Assembly (NCBI GenBank): GCA_900696685.1
Contig: CAADHA010000115.1
Span: 1-64,000 of the forward strand
Direction: 5' to 3'
DNA: 64,000 nt
From: an uncultured Planctomycetota bacterium
GTDB taxonomy: Bacteria; Planctomycetota; Phycisphaerae; Phycisphaerales; UBA5793
The translations under genes and the position numbers were made by a program. Positions 1 to 9,687 of the stretch are shown here, in pieces; position 1 is the stretch's first letter; each line of letters starts with the position of its first letter. The notes under the pieces are model-generated. The model did no database searches, was not told the origin of the DNA, and saw nothing but the letters and a program-made list of their open reading frames with translations.

Positions 1-35
1 CAAGTGCCTGATGCCTGGTCCCTAAGATTTCCCCC

Positions 36-1934
36 ATGTGCGGCATCGGCGGCATCCTGCGCACCGACGGGCAGCCCATTCCCGAGGAGTGGCTCGACGC
101 GATCGATGCGCGCATCGCCTATCGCGGGCCGGATGGGGCGGGGCGGTTCCGCGATCGCGTGACGTTCACCGACGAACAGGGCCGGCCGCGCGTGGTTGAG
201 GTGGCCTTCGTCCATCGGCGCCTGTCGATCATCGACCACAAGGACGGCGCCCAGCCCATGGTCAGCGAGCGCGGGCGAAATGAGAGCGAGGGCCTCGTCG
301 CCGTGGTCTTCAACGGCTGCATCTACAACCACCGCAAGTTGCGCCGCGAACTCGAAGCGAAGGGGCATCGGTTCGTTACGGATCACAGCGATACGGAAGT
401 GCTGATCCACGGGTGGCGCGAGTGGGGCGAGGAACTGCGGCATCGTCTGGAAGGGATGTACGCGTTTGCGATCTGGGATCGTGCCGGACGTGACCTGCAT
501 CTCGCGCGGGATCCTTTCGGTGAGAAGCCGCTGTACCGAGTGGATGATTTTGAGATCCGCGAGGGCGAGAACTGGTCGGTCGTCGCATTCGCCAGCGAGC
601 GTCATGCGGTCGAACAAGTGCCGCTGCCGCGCGCACATCGTAATTGCTGGGATGTTCGTGATTATCTGCAATTCGGCTATCTTCCCATCCGCTTCAAACC
701 GGAGCAGGATCGTGCTGAGGCGGCACGACACTCGGCTGCGACTTTCACGGCGGGTAACGGACTCGTCGAGCGCCCGACGATGGTGCAGGGGCGCCACATA
801 CCAGACTTTGACGCGACGTTGATCGAAGAGTCGCTCGAAGAAGCGGTGAGGTGTCGTCTTGAAGCGGATGTTCCGCTTGGGTGCTTTCTGTCGGGTGGAG
901 TGGACTCGTCGCTCATTGCGCACTTTGCCAGGCGGCACAAGTCTGATCTCCTGACCTTCACGGTTCGCATGCCGGATGCCCGATACGACGAATCCCGGTA
1001 CGCGCAGTCCGTGGCGAGGCACATCGACTCCGATCACCACACGCTGGAAGTCGCGATGAATCCGGCCGAGGACTTGGTCCGGTTGATTGGATTGCTCGGG
1101 CAGCCCTTCGGTGATGCGTCAATCCTGCCGACCTACTGGGTGAGCAAAGCGGCACGCCAGCACGTCAAGGTCGCGCTGGCAGGGGACGGCGGTGACGAAC
1201 TCTTCATCGGCTACGAGAGGTACCTCGCCGCGCGTCCGCTCGCTCGCTTCGCCTCTGTCGCGGCGCTCGTGCCCAACAGCCTGCTGCATCGAGCCCATCC
1301 GAAATCGCGCATGCACAAGACCGCAAGATTCATCGACATGGCCCGTGACTATCGGCGGACTGGTGTCGCCGCCATGGAGTTCATCTTTCGGCTTCCTGAT
1401 ATCGAGAGGCTCACTGGTCGCGCATACTCCGGGACCACAGGAGTTGAGAAGGGCGATGCACTCGGAATGCTCCGCGACTTTGATTTCGACTACTACCTTC
1501 CGGGGGATCTGTTGCGCAAGACGGACACGGCCTCGATGGCCGTTGCACTCGAAGTACGGTGCCCGTTCCTGGACTCGCGCCTGGCCGCCCTGCTCAGTAA
1601 TCGGAAGGTGGATGAACTCATCCCCGGCGGCGAGCGCAAGGGCCTGCTGCGCCGCATCGCGCGCAAGTACCTGCCGAAGGAATGCGTCGACCGGCCCAAG
1701 ATGGGTTTTGCGATCCCCATCGGCGAGTGGTTTCGCAATGACTTTGGCGGCATGAAAACGCTGCTGCTCGATCATCTCAATTCGACCGAGCCGTTCGGCC
1801 CGATCGAACTCAACCGCAAGGCGGTGCTGCGATTCATCGACGAGCACATGAGCGGCAAGCGCGACCACGGCCAGCGGCTGTTCACGCTGCTGACGCTGTC
1901 GATCTGGGCGCGCCAGACTGGTCGTATGGCCTGA
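36..1934 (+). CDS. asnB: Asparagine synthase (glutamine-hydrolysing)
   Basis: Cytoplasmic enzyme that moves the amide nitrogen of glutamine onto aspartate with ATP. The protein (632 aa) starts MCGIGGIL, so Cys2 becomes the N-terminal nucleophile of the class II glutamine amidotransferase domain (about residues 1-220, containing SDTEVLIHGW and GMYAFAIWD). The synthetase domain has the pyrophosphate loop SGGVDSSLIA near residue 285 and GDGGDELFIGYERY near 383, then CPFLDSRL and RPKMGF in the C-terminal third. The length fits the family. Only 35 bases lie upstream, so its operon is unknown; downstream it converges with a minus-strand gene. AsnB-like amidotransferases also occur in polysaccharide and exosortase clusters, so the substrate could be something other than aspartate. 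Confidence 0.95.
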   Translation: MCGIGGILRTDGQPIPEEWLDAIDARIAYRGPDGAGRFRDRVTFTDEQGRPRVVEVAFVHRRLSIIDHKDGAQPMVSERGRNESEGLVAVVFNGCIYNHRKLRRELEAKGHRFVTDHSDTEVLIHGWREWGEELRHRLEGMYAFAIWDRAGRDLHLARDPFGEKPLYRVDDFEIREGENWSVVAFASERHAVEQVPLPRAHRNCWDVRDYLQFGYLPIRFKPEQDRAEAARHSAATFTAGNGLVERPTMVQGRHIPDFDATLIEESLEEAVRCRLEADVPLGCFLSGGVDSSLIAHFARRHKSDLLTFTVRMPDARYDESRYAQSVARHIDSDHHTLEVAMNPAEDLVRLIGLLGQPFGDASILPTYWVSKAARQHVKVALAGDGGDELFIGYERYLAARPLARFASVAALVPNSLLHRAHPKSRMHKTARFIDMARDYRRTGVAAMEFIFRLPDIERLTGRAYSGTTGVEKGDALGMLRDFDFDYYLPGDLLRKTDTASMAVALEVRCPFLDSRLAALLSNRKVDELIPGGERKGLLRRIARKYLPKECVDRPKMGFAIPIGEWFRNDFGGMKTLLLDHLNSTEPFGPIELNRKAVLRFIDEHMSGKRDHGQRLFTLLTLSIWARQTGRMA

Positions 1935-1967
1935 CGCCGGCGCGATTTTTCCGCGGCGGGCGAGCGA

Positions 1968-4010
1968 TCAAGGGGCATCGAGCACGACGCAGTCCAGGCC
2001 GAAGAAGGTCTTGCTTCCAAGAGCGTCTGGATGTCCGCCGACGACCTCGGCGCGGAGTCTCAGCCGGCCGTTCTCGGGCTTGAAGGTCCCGAGGTCGATG
2101 GGGCCGGTGGCCTTGCAGACGCCCTGGCCGCCGCTGAAGAAGTCGATGGGCTTGCCCGCGGGTCGGCCGTTGACGGAGAACTGCACGATGCCGTAGTCCC
2201 AGCTCTTCGTGGCGTGAAGCGTGAGGCGGACGGGGTCGGCGGACTTGCAGGGGATGTCGAGTTCAATGTATTCGCCGGTTTCGGTGGCGCGGATCCAGAG
2301 GTGCGTGTCGCCGCTCCATGCGTTGCGCGCAAAGCCTCGCATGTTCTGCGGGCCGAAGGTGAGGTCCTCCGAATGCCCGCTGACGGGGAGGCTTTCGCAC
2401 TCGATCGCGTTCTCGACGGCGAAGGGCGGTGGGAGCGGGGGGGGGCTGAGGATGCCGCGCCTGATTTCGGCGTCGACGGGCCGTCGGTTGTCCTTCGCGC
2501 CAGGCCTCGCATAGTAGTAGGTCGTGGCCGCGTATCCCACGTTCGTGTCTTCCCAGTGCCAGACCTCCATGTCGAAACGCAGAGACTTGCGGAAGGGGAT
2601 GCCGTCGAGCAGGCGCACGCGAGAGACGACCGTGTGGCCGTAGTTGCCCGGCCCGTCGCAGCGCGGTTGGGCGTGGAAGGGTCCGGCGAAGGTTTCGGGG
2701 CAGCACCACGCATAGCCGTAGTAGTCTTCCGTTCCCGTGCCGAAGTGGGAGGGGAAGGTCTCGCCGTCCACGTAGATCTTTTCGTCGCCTTCGCCCCACC
2801 ACGTCTCGGTCGGATTGGCCACCGCGAGCGAGTCGCCGACGTAGACACCCTGGCCTTCGATGGCGATGTAGTTCCAGTCGCGCATCGGGCGCGTGGGGAG
2901 GGGGTTCTCCTGCCGCCAGCGCGCGTGGAAGTGCATGGAGCGGTCGTCCCATTCCCAGGGGATGGTGTTGACGACGATCTGGACGACAATCGGCTTGTCG
3001 CTGTGGTTCTCAACCACGAACGCGCCTGATCTCTCGTACGGCATGATCCAGCGGGAAGTCAGAAGGGCGCTGGGGTCCTGCTCTACGGAGCGGAACCAGT
3101 CGCTGAAGGGGTTCACCCCGACGCCGCTGCCTCCGAAGTCGCCCGCCGGGCACCAGATGGTCTGCTTCGCGTCGAACGCGCTCGAGAGAATGGTGCTGCG
3201 CAGCGCGCTCGGAAGTTCGTCGCTGGTGATGCGGCAGATAAACAGGTTGACGGCCCGAGGGCCCGGCGGGAGAGTGACGATGACCTGCTCCCACGGACCC
3301 AGACTTCGCCCCATCTGTTTTTCGGCCAACACGCGCAACTCAGGCGCCGCGAGGGCGGCCTGCACGCGGTCGACATGTTCAGCCGCCGCGGTCAACTGGT
3401 CGAGCGCGAAGGTCGCGACGGCGGCGCCCGCGTCGTAGGTGCGGTAGTTGATCTGGTAGTAGAACCCGTCCGCGTCGCTGGTGATCTTGCAGTGCTTCGC
3501 GTAGGGGATGGGGAGATAGAGATTCCATCCCCGGCTGCGGGTCGCGGAGAGAGGTTCGCCGAGCGTGAAGTCGCCGACAGTCCACTTTCCGCCGAGCAGG
3601 GCGTCCATCGGCGCTTCGAGGGCAGGCGCGGTGCTTCCATCGAGGTAGAGGCGCAGCGTACCCTTTGGGTTCGCGGACCAGATGCGCACCACGGCGCCGG
3701 GGCCCTGGGCATCCATCATGACCCACTCGCGCCGGCCGTCGTTTGTCTCCATGCGGATGAACTGGCTCGCGTCCGCGTTTGCAAACCACGTTTCGGGATC
3801 GTCGGGGGTGGTGCTTCGGCGATCGTAACTGGACGCCTGCGAGCACGTGTACCAGGGGTCGGGCAGGCGCGCGATCGCGCTGCGGTCGATCATCTCGTCA
3901 AGGAGAGACTCGAGGGTGACGGGAGGCGCAGCGAGGGCGGGCGATTCGAGTCCGGCGGCGCCGAGCAGGGCTGTGAGGCAGGCGAAGCACATCGCACGCG
4001 GAAGATTCAT
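1968..4010 (-). CDS. DUF2961 / GH172-type secreted glycoside hydrolase
   Basis: Secreted protein of the DUF2961 family, now classified as GH172, whose studied members act on alpha-fructofuranosides or D-arabinofuranosides; the substrate here is unknown. I start at the ATG at 4010 because it opens a clear signal peptide (MNLPRAMCFACLTALLGAAG, cleavage probably after ALAA). Family motifs are visible: DAQGPGAVVRIWSANP followed by LYLDGS near residues 100-125, and GTGTEDYYGYAW in the middle. The last 130 residues look like a beta-sandwich carbohydrate-binding module (TGEYIELDIPC, then a predicted strand-rich tail). It stands alone, convergent with asnB. About 680 aa, usual for a family member with an extra module. 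Confidence 0.87.
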   Translation of the reverse strand: MNLPRAMCFACLTALLGAAGLESPALAAPPVTLESLLDEMIDRSAIARLPDPWYTCSQASSYDRRSTTPDDPETWFANADASQFIRMETNDGRREWVMMDAQGPGAVVRIWSANPKGTLRLYLDGSTAPALEAPMDALLGGKWTVGDFTLGEPLSATRSRGWNLYLPIPYAKHCKITSDADGFYYQINYRTYDAGAAVATFALDQLTAAAEHVDRVQAALAAPELRVLAEKQMGRSLGPWEQVIVTLPPGPRAVNLFICRITSDELPSALRSTILSSAFDAKQTIWCPAGDFGGSGVGVNPFSDWFRSVEQDPSALLTSRWIMPYERSGAFVVENHSDKPIVVQIVVNTIPWEWDDRSMHFHARWRQENPLPTRPMRDWNYIAIEGQGVYVGDSLAVANPTETWWGEGDEKIYVDGETFPSHFGTGTEDYYGYAWCCPETFAGPFHAQPRCDGPGNYGHTVVSRVRLLDGIPFRKSLRFDMEVWHWEDTNVGYAATTYYYARPGAKDNRRPVDAEIRRGILSPPPLPPPFAVENAIECESLPVSGHSEDLTFGPQNMRGFARNAWSGDTHLWIRATETGEYIELDIPCKSADPVRLTLHATKSWDYGIVQFSVNGRPAGKPIDFFSGGQGVCKATGPIDLGTFKPENGRLRLRAEVVGGHPDALGSKTFFGLDCVVLDAP

Positions 4011-4190
4011 GGATCGGTCTCCGAGCAGGGAAGATACGATGGTATGGTTTGGGTGGCCCCGGGTCATGGTGCGGCCGAGGCCGACTTCAGAGAGGACGCG
4101 CCGGGCGCGGATACGCCGTCGCGAAAGTGCCGTGAAACCGCGGAAAGCGGCGTGTGACTGCCAAGAGTGCGGGAGTTGCAGGGGGGACGA

Positions 4191-4796
4191 TCAGCGACGG
4201 GCGTGCGGGTGCCGCAGAATCTGACGAGCCTCCGGCGGCGCGGAGGCGAGGAGTTGCTCGGCCTGGCGCGGGTCCATCCTATTGGCTTCCCGGACCAGAT
4301 CGATGAGATGGGCGTCGCGCCCGCGCGCCCAGCGATCGAAAAAGGTCTCGAGTTCGTGGCGAGAGAAGCGTGTGAGCGGGTCGGGCAGGCCCGACTGGGC
4401 GACGGCCCACGCCGTCAGCGCCCGCGCCTCGCGCGAGAAGCGATAGAGATTGAGCGTGTACTGGAGTCGCTGCCACAGGGTCTTGAAGGGGTCCGAGGCG
4501 TCGGCGGGAAGGCGGACCATGATGTCCGCGGGCTTGTTGCCTTCGAGTTCAGCGATCCAGCCGCTCCGCTCGGCGACGCCCGCGACGGCATGGTCCTCGT
4601 CGGCGGGCACAAGTTCGACGACGCCGGTGTGAAGCGTCTTGAGTCCGGCGGAGGTGAAGCGCACGTTGAGGCGCTGGGCGGTGTGGCCGTTGTGCGCGAC
4701 GTTCTCGACGCGTGTAACGGTTCCCGGCCCCCATTCCGGACGGGCGGCGTTGAGGACGCGGTCCCCGAACTTGTACGTTCTGCGTTGCGTGAGCAT
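4191..4796 (-). CDS. DUF3553 domain protein
   Basis: Cytoplasmic protein of 201 aa with an N-terminal DUF3553 domain (about residues 1-65: KFGDRVLNAARPEWGPGTV, then LNVRFTSAGLKTL). In other bacteria this small beta-rich domain is sometimes attached to UvrD/Rep-type helicases, so nucleic-acid contact is possible, but no catalytic motif is visible. The C-terminal 110 residues are mostly helical and I do not recognise them. The ATG at 4796 is preferred over an upstream in-frame ATG at 4856 because the domain begins immediately after it. Monocistronic, same strand as the GH172 gene. Confidence 0.7.
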   Translation of the reverse strand: MLTQRRTYKFGDRVLNAARPEWGPGTVTRVENVAHNGHTAQRLNVRFTSAGLKTLHTGVVELVPADEDHAVAGVAERSGWIAELEGNKPADIMVRLPADASDPFKTLWQRLQYTLNLYRFSREARALTAWAVAQSGLPDPLTRFSRHELETFFDRWARGRDAHLIDLVREANRMDPRQAEQLLASAPPEARQILRHPHARR

Positions 4797-5015
4797 GCTG
4801 TGGATTTCACCTGTAGGATCGCACATTCGCGGCACGCACGGTGCCGACCGAAGCACGGCCTGAGCTGAGGCTGAAGTGAAGACGCCAGCGGATCGTTACG
4901 ATCACTGAAGGTCGCGAGCGTCTTTGCATCTTCTGCTGAATCGGAGCCGGCCGGGGTGGCGCGGGGCGCCGCCGAAGCCGGGTCGGCTATATAGTATCGT
5001 CCTCTTCGGCCCAAG

Positions 5016-5546
5016 TCATTCGGATTTGCTCCCTGCCCGTTCACTTTTCTCCAAGGCGACGGCCGAGGCTGTTGGACGGGCGTTGACTGGAAAGGGCTCC
5101 TCGAAGGGCCGCCGGTCGAGCCACTGGCCGCACTCGGGGCACTGAAAAATCGGACGGAGCGAGCCCAGCTGGCTTGTCAGGCAAAAGCCGCACTCCGGGC
5201 ATGCGCTTCGGCAGCGCGGGTTCGCCCGACGCAGGTGCGGCCGCATGATGTCCCCGCCCCACGTGAGCGAGAGCACCACAGCCGCGCCGATGGTGACCGC
5301 AAGAGTCACCAGATTCGCTACGACTGCAGCGGGTATGGAGTTCGATCCCATCAGTTCCTGTACATCCACGAGCAGGTTCAGCGCCCCGCCCAGGCACGCC
5401 AGTGAGAAGGCGATGAGGAGGAAACCCCACATCTTCGGGTCGTTGAGCGAAGAGAGGAATGCGCGCCACCACGTGCGGTGCCGCTCCCAGAACGACTCGA
5501 TCGCGCGCATCTCGGGATAGGAGTAGTTGCTCAGGTACCAGCGCAT
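5016..5546 (-). CDS. Small membrane protein with zinc ribbon
   Basis: Hypothetical protein of 176 aa. Two membrane segments are visible (about residues 40-60, MWGFLLIAFSLACLGGALNL, and 75-95). They are followed by a treble-clef or rubredoxin-like pair of knuckles, CPECGFCLTSQ and CPECGQWLDRRP, which should bind one zinc on the cytoplasmic side. The CPECG signature recurs in two other membrane proteins in this window (32440-32883 and 46982-47668), a pattern common in planctomycetes. Its start lies 34 bases below the stop of ald, so the two may be co-transcribed. No function can be assigned. Confidence 0.7.
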   Translation of the reverse strand: MRWYLSNYSYPEMRAIESFWERHRTWWRAFLSSLNDPKMWGFLLIAFSLACLGGALNLLVDVQELMGSNSIPAAVVANLVTLAVTIGAAVVLSLTWGGDIMRPHLRRANPRCRSACPECGFCLTSQLGSLRPIFQCPECGQWLDRRPFEEPFPVNARPTASAVALEKSERAGSKSE

Positions 5547-5579
5547 GGGTCAGACTTCGCCGCCGGCTCGGCCCGGGAA

Positions 5580-6683
5580 TCAGAAGAGCGGCTCGTACTT
5601 CAGGCCATGTGCCTCGGCGACGGGCTTGTTCGTAAGGCGGCCGCAGTCAATGTTGATGGCGTCGGCGAAGCCCTTGCTGGCGCGCGCGAGCGCGTGCGGC
5701 CCTTCGCCTGCCAGTCGCAGGGTCCAGGGCATCGTGGCGTTGTTGAGGCCGATGGTGCTCGTGCGCGCGACGGCGCCGGGCATGTTGGCGACACAGTAGT
5801 GAACCACGCCGTCCACCTCGAAGACCGGGTTGTCGTGCGTGGTGGGGCGAGTGGTTTCGACGCATCCGCCCTGATCGACGGCAACATCGACGATCACGCT
5901 GCCCGGCCGCATGAGTTTGAGGTCTTCGCGGCGGATGAGTTTCGGCGCCGCGGCGCCGGGAATGAGCACGGCTCCGACGACGAGGTCCGCCCAGGCGAGA
6001 TACTCGCGCACCGTGTGGGCGTCGGAGTAGCGCAGCGTGACGTTGGGCGGCATCCATTCGTCGAGTTCGCGCAGGCGGTCGAGGCTGATGTCAAGCAGCG
6101 TGACCTTGGCCCCGAGGCCCGCGGCCATCCGGGCCGCGCACGTCCCGACCACGCCGCCTCCGATGACAAGGACGTGGCCCGGCTCCACGCCGGGAACGCC
6201 GCCCAGCAGGACGCCGCGGCCTCCGAAGGGCCGCTCGAGGTACTTTGCTCCCTCCTGGATGGACATCTTGCCTGCCACCTCGCTCATCGGAGTGAGCAGA
6301 GGAAGCCGGCCTCGCGCATCGGTCAGCGTTTCGTATGCCACGCCGATGCACCCGCTGCGCAGGCATCCCTCGGTGAGGGTGCGGTCGGCAGCGAGATGAA
6401 GGTAGGTGAAGAGAATCTGTCCCTTGCGGAGCATGGCGATCTCCGCAGCCTGAGGCTCCTTGACCTTGACGATCATGTCGGCCCGCTTGAAGACCTCGGC
6501 GGCCGCGGGGCAGATCGCCGCGCCCGCGGCGGTGTAGAGTTCGTCGGGGAAGCCGCTGCCCAGCCCCGCCCCGCGTTCAATCAGGACGGTGTGCCCGGCC
6601 TTGACGAGCATCTCCGCCACGACCGGCAGCATTCCCACCCTGTATTCCTGCGTCTTAATCTCTCGCGGACAACCGACGATCAT
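5580..6683 (-). CDS. ald: Alanine dehydrogenase
   Basis: NAD-dependent L-alanine dehydrogenase (pyruvate + NH3 + NADH to alanine), cytoplasmic, usually a hexamer. The 367-aa protein shows the N-terminal substrate domain starting [18 protein letters not shown], with the conserved Lys/Glu residues of the family ([15 protein letters not shown]). The central Rossmann fold has the dinucleotide loop [15 protein letters not shown] (about residues 170-185) and the C-terminal part contains [19 protein letters not shown]. The length is normal for the family (about 370 aa). The membrane zinc-ribbon gene follows closely on the same strand. Confidence 0.95.
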   Translation of the reverse strand: MIVGCPREIKTQEYRVGMLPVVAEMLVKAGHTVLIERGAGLGSGFPDELYTAAGAAICPAAAEVFKRADMIVKVKEPQAAEIAMLRKGQILFTYLHLAADRTLTEGCLRSGCIGVAYETLTDARGRLPLLTPMSEVAGKMSIQEGAKYLERPFGGRGVLLGGVPGVEPGHVLVIGGGVVGTCAARMAAGLGAKVTLLDISLDRLRELDEWMPPNVTLRYSDAHTVREYLAWADLVVGAVLIPGAAAPKLIRREDLKLMRPGSVIVDVAVDQGGCVETTRPTTHDNPVFEVDGVVHYCVANMPGAVARTSTIGLNNATMPWTLRLAGEGPHALARASKGFADAINIDCGRLTNKPVAEAHGLKYEPLF

Positions 6684-6903
6684 CGCTTCTCTCCATTGGG
6701 CCGGACGCGGCCATGACTTTGATCCGTGCGCCGGGTGCGGAAGATTCCGCCGGACCGGCGAGTTTAGACGTGAAGGGCACGATGGCTGTGGTCTGGCCCG
6801 CGCCGCTTTTTTCGGGTGACTATGCTAGCATGACAATCTCAGCCACCTCAGGTCAGGCCGGGGGCTACCGGCCGGACTCCCTTCTCGCCCGGCGCGCTGC
6901 GCC

Positions 6904-8499
6904 ATGTCCGACTGCCTCTCTGCCCGTTGCTTTCGACGATCTCGACCGACCGCGCTCCTGAGAAGGTTGGTGCTCCTGTCGGGCGTGGTGCTGGCGACCG
7001 CTTCGCCTGAAGGCCTTTCGTCGGCCGCGGCGCAGCGGAGCGACGCGCGCAAGTACCTCGACCGCCTCAACGCGCCGATTCTGGCAGTGTCAGAAGACGA
7101 GCGGGCGTACCACATCTACTTCGAGGCCTACGACCGCATGGACGTGGCGGACCCGCGCATGGCGGCCGCGAGCACGAGGCTCGACCCGTACGCTTCGACC
7201 TTTCAGGACGCAATCGGCTGGGCGGGCGGCGCCTCGCAGCAGGAGGCGGTCGAACTCATCCTCCGCAAGAACCAGCGCGGTCAGAACGCGACGCAGCGGA
7301 AGATCTTCGGCCTTCCCTACGGCACCTACGACGTCGATGATGACCTCATCATCAGCGACTTTGTCGTGTACGTTCATGGCGACCTGCTCTTCGACCGCGA
7401 GGACGCCTACCTCCCGCGCTACCAGGAACTCATGCACCTCCTGAGGGCCGAGTCCTTCCGGCGGGCCGAGAGCGGCGACACGGCCGGCGCCTGCGACGCG
7501 ATCCTCGGCATGACGCGCATGGCCCGGCAGTTGTGCGATCAGCGCTTCTATGACGAGAAGCACCTGGGCATGACGCTTCTGCTCGAATGTTTCGTGCAGA
7601 TCCGCGACTTCATGTGGTTCTACCGCGAGAAACTTTCGATCGAGAACTTCCGCACCATCGCCATCGAAATCGAGCGCCTGGGCCTGGAGCGCATCGAGAT
7701 GCCGCCCGGCGAGGAACTCATCGGCGAGCAGTTGATCGAGCAGATCTTCGGACCGGACAACCGCGTCGACAAGCAGCGGTTTCCCGAGGTGATGGCGGCG
7801 TTCGACGCCTACGGGGCGCCGCTCAAGCGCTTTCAGGCCGTCGCCTACTGGCAGCAGGTGGTCGAGCAGCATGCGTCGAAGCGCGAGGTGGAAGTCGCGC
7901 TCAAGAACGCCGTGTCCAACTGGAAACTCCGCTGGCGCCTGCCGCTGCACAGTTCGCTCGTGCCCGATTCGGAGTTCGCCAAACTCGATGACCTGAAGTA
8001 CGCTGCCGTCAAGCGGCCGATCCGCGACCTGCAGAACCTCTTCGACTTGCGCATCCCCCTGGCGACGCAGATGAACGGCACGGCCGTCGCCGCCGGCATC
8101 CACGCCTACCTCGTGCGCGAGGGGGCGAAACTGCGTCCGGGGCAGGCGGCTCTTGAGGCGACGGTTCCGGTGCGGCTCTCGCAGATTCAGCCTGCATTCG
8201 TCAACTACGAATCCACCCTCGCCGACGTCTACGCCTCGCTCGAAGAAAAACTGCACTACGCGGTCATTCGCAACACTGACCCGCGTTTCTCCCACGAGGG
8301 CTATCCGATCGAGACGCCCGACGGTCCCGTGTTGCTGCACGAGTTCTGGCCGCTGCTCTATTCCGTCGGGCCTGACCGCGCTGAAAACCTGGGCAAGACG
8401 CTTGTCCACAACTCCATGCCGGCCGAAAACGACAAGTGCGACGTGGTCTTCTTCCCCAATGTCGATCTCCTTCTGCGCGAGTCGAAGCGCCAACGTTGA
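6904..8499 (+). CDS. Secreted hypothetical protein, 531 aa
   Basis: I do not recognise this protein. It begins with an arginine-rich N-region and one hydrophobic stretch (LLRRLVLLSGVVLATASPEG) that reads as a signal peptide or N-terminal anchor, with possible cleavage after SAAAQ. The rest is largely alpha-helical with many acidic and aromatic residues and no cysteine pattern or catalytic motif I can name. Coding quality is strong: uniform GC-rich third positions over 1.6 kb. It lies 46 bases upstream of trxB on the same strand, but that proximity does not define a function. Confidence 0.75.
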   Translation: MSDCLSARCFRRSRPTALLRRLVLLSGVVLATASPEGLSSAAAQRSDARKYLDRLNAPILAVSEDERAYHIYFEAYDRMDVADPRMAAASTRLDPYASTFQDAIGWAGGASQQEAVELILRKNQRGQNATQRKIFGLPYGTYDVDDDLIISDFVVYVHGDLLFDREDAYLPRYQELMHLLRAESFRRAESGDTAGACDAILGMTRMARQLCDQRFYDEKHLGMTLLLECFVQIRDFMWFYREKLSIENFRTIAIEIERLGLERIEMPPGEELIGEQLIEQIFGPDNRVDKQRFPEVMAAFDAYGAPLKRFQAVAYWQQVVEQHASKREVEVALKNAVSNWKLRWRLPLHSSLVPDSEFAKLDDLKYAAVKRPIRDLQNLFDLRIPLATQMNGTAVAAGIHAYLVREGAKLRPGQAALEATVPVRLSQIQPAFVNYESTLADVYASLEEKLHYAVIRNTDPRFSHEGYPIETPDGPVLLHEFWPLLYSVGPDRAENLGKTLVHNSMPAENDKCDVVFFPNVDLLLRESKRQR

Positions 8500-8545
8500 A
8501 CGGCGCCCGAACCACGGCCCGCACGATCTCGTAATCCGGGAACCC

Positions 8546-9538
8546 ATGAGCGCACACCCATCCGCCGCCATTGAGAAGGTCGTCATCATCGGTTCAGGCC
8601 CCGCGGGATGGACGGCCGCGATCTACGCCGCACGCGCCAATCTCAACCCTGTCTGCTGCATCGGCGTGCCCCGGACGGACCCCAGCCCAGTCCTCCCCGG
8701 CGGGCAACTCATGCTCACCACCGAGGTCGAGAACTATCCCGGATTCCCCGACGGCATCACCGGCCCGGAAATGATGGAGAAGTTCCAGAAGCAGGCGGAG
8801 CGCTTCGGCACGCGCATCGTCGGGGAAGACATCGTCAAGTGCGACTTCTCGAAGCGCCCCTTCACGGTGACGACTTCCTCGGGCGCGGCGATCAAGGCGC
8901 ACAGCGTCATCCTCGCCACCGGGGCCGTCGCCAACTGGATCGGACTGCCCAACGAGATGCGCCTGGCCCGCAGCGGCGGGGGCGTCTCGGCCTGCGCCGT
9001 CTGCGACGGTGCTCTTCCCGTCTTCCGCGACCAGGTTCTCGCCGTCGTCGGCGGGGGCGACACGGCGATGGAAGAGACCTCCTACCTCACCAAGTTCGCA
9101 CGCAAGGTCTACGTCATCCACCGCCGCGACGAGTTCCGCGCCAGCAAGACCATGCAGCAGCGCGTCCTGGGCAATCCCAAGGTCGAGGTCCTGTGGAACA
9201 AGGTCGTCGTCGACGTCCTCGGCGAAGAGACCATCAGCGGCCTCGTCCTCAAGGACACCAGGACGGGGGAGCAATCGCAGCGCGCCGTGAAAGGCCTGTT
9301 CATCGCCATCGGCCACACGCCGGCGACGAAGTTCCTGCAAGGCTCGGGCATCGCGCTCGATGACAAGGGCTACGTGAAGATGCCCGTGGCGCATCGCTCG
9401 AATACGAACATTGAGGGCGTGTTTGTGGCCGGCGACGTGGCCGACTCAGTCTACCGCCAGGCGGTCACGGCAGCGGGCATGGGCTGCCGCGCCGCCATCG
9501 ACGCCGAACGCTTCCTTGCGGAGCGCGGCGTGCATTGA
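8546..9538 (+). CDS. trxB: Thioredoxin-disulfide reductase
   Basis: NADPH-dependent flavoenzyme that keeps thioredoxin reduced in the cytoplasm. The reading frame extends further upstream, but the ATG at 8546 places the FAD-binding motif VVIIGSGPAGWTAAIYAARA near residue 12, where the family has it, and leaves the preceding gene intact. The redox-active CxxC is CAVCDG near residue 150, inside the NADPH domain whose loop is VVGGGDTAMEE (about 169). The C-terminal FAD contact GVFVAGDVADSVYRQAVTAAG is complete. Length 330 aa is slightly above the usual 310-320. The genes on either side are secreted proteins, so it is probably an independent unit. Confidence 0.95.
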   Translation: MSAHPSAAIEKVVIIGSGPAGWTAAIYAARANLNPVCCIGVPRTDPSPVLPGGQLMLTTEVENYPGFPDGITGPEMMEKFQKQAERFGTRIVGEDIVKCDFSKRPFTVTTSSGAAIKAHSVILATGAVANWIGLPNEMRLARSGGGVSACAVCDGALPVFRDQVLAVVGGGDTAMEETSYLTKFARKVYVIHRRDEFRASKTMQQRVLGNPKVEVLWNKVVVDVLGEETISGLVLKDTRTGEQSQRAVKGLFIAIGHTPATKFLQGSGIALDDKGYVKMPVAHRSNTNIEGVFVAGDVADSVYRQAVTAAGMGCRAAIDAERFLAERGVH

Positions 9539-9687
9539 GGGCGGTGTGTCCGGGGTTCGGCTGGTAACCGGCATTCGACATCTGCCTTGAAGTCGTGTTG
9601 CCATTGCGGCTTTCGGCCTCTGCGCCCGCGTTGCTCTTCTGCGCACCGTTTGGCCCCGCACGCGGCACGCTCTATCATGCGCCGGCC

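Noticed and set aside
2031-3029. Plus-strand open frame of 332 aa inside the GH172 gene
   Set aside because: Antisense shadow; the minus-strand frame has a signal peptide and clear family motifs.
7090-8589. Minus-strand open frame of 499 aa opposite the secreted 531-aa gene
   Set aside because: No domain or start signal; composition typical of a complementary frame.
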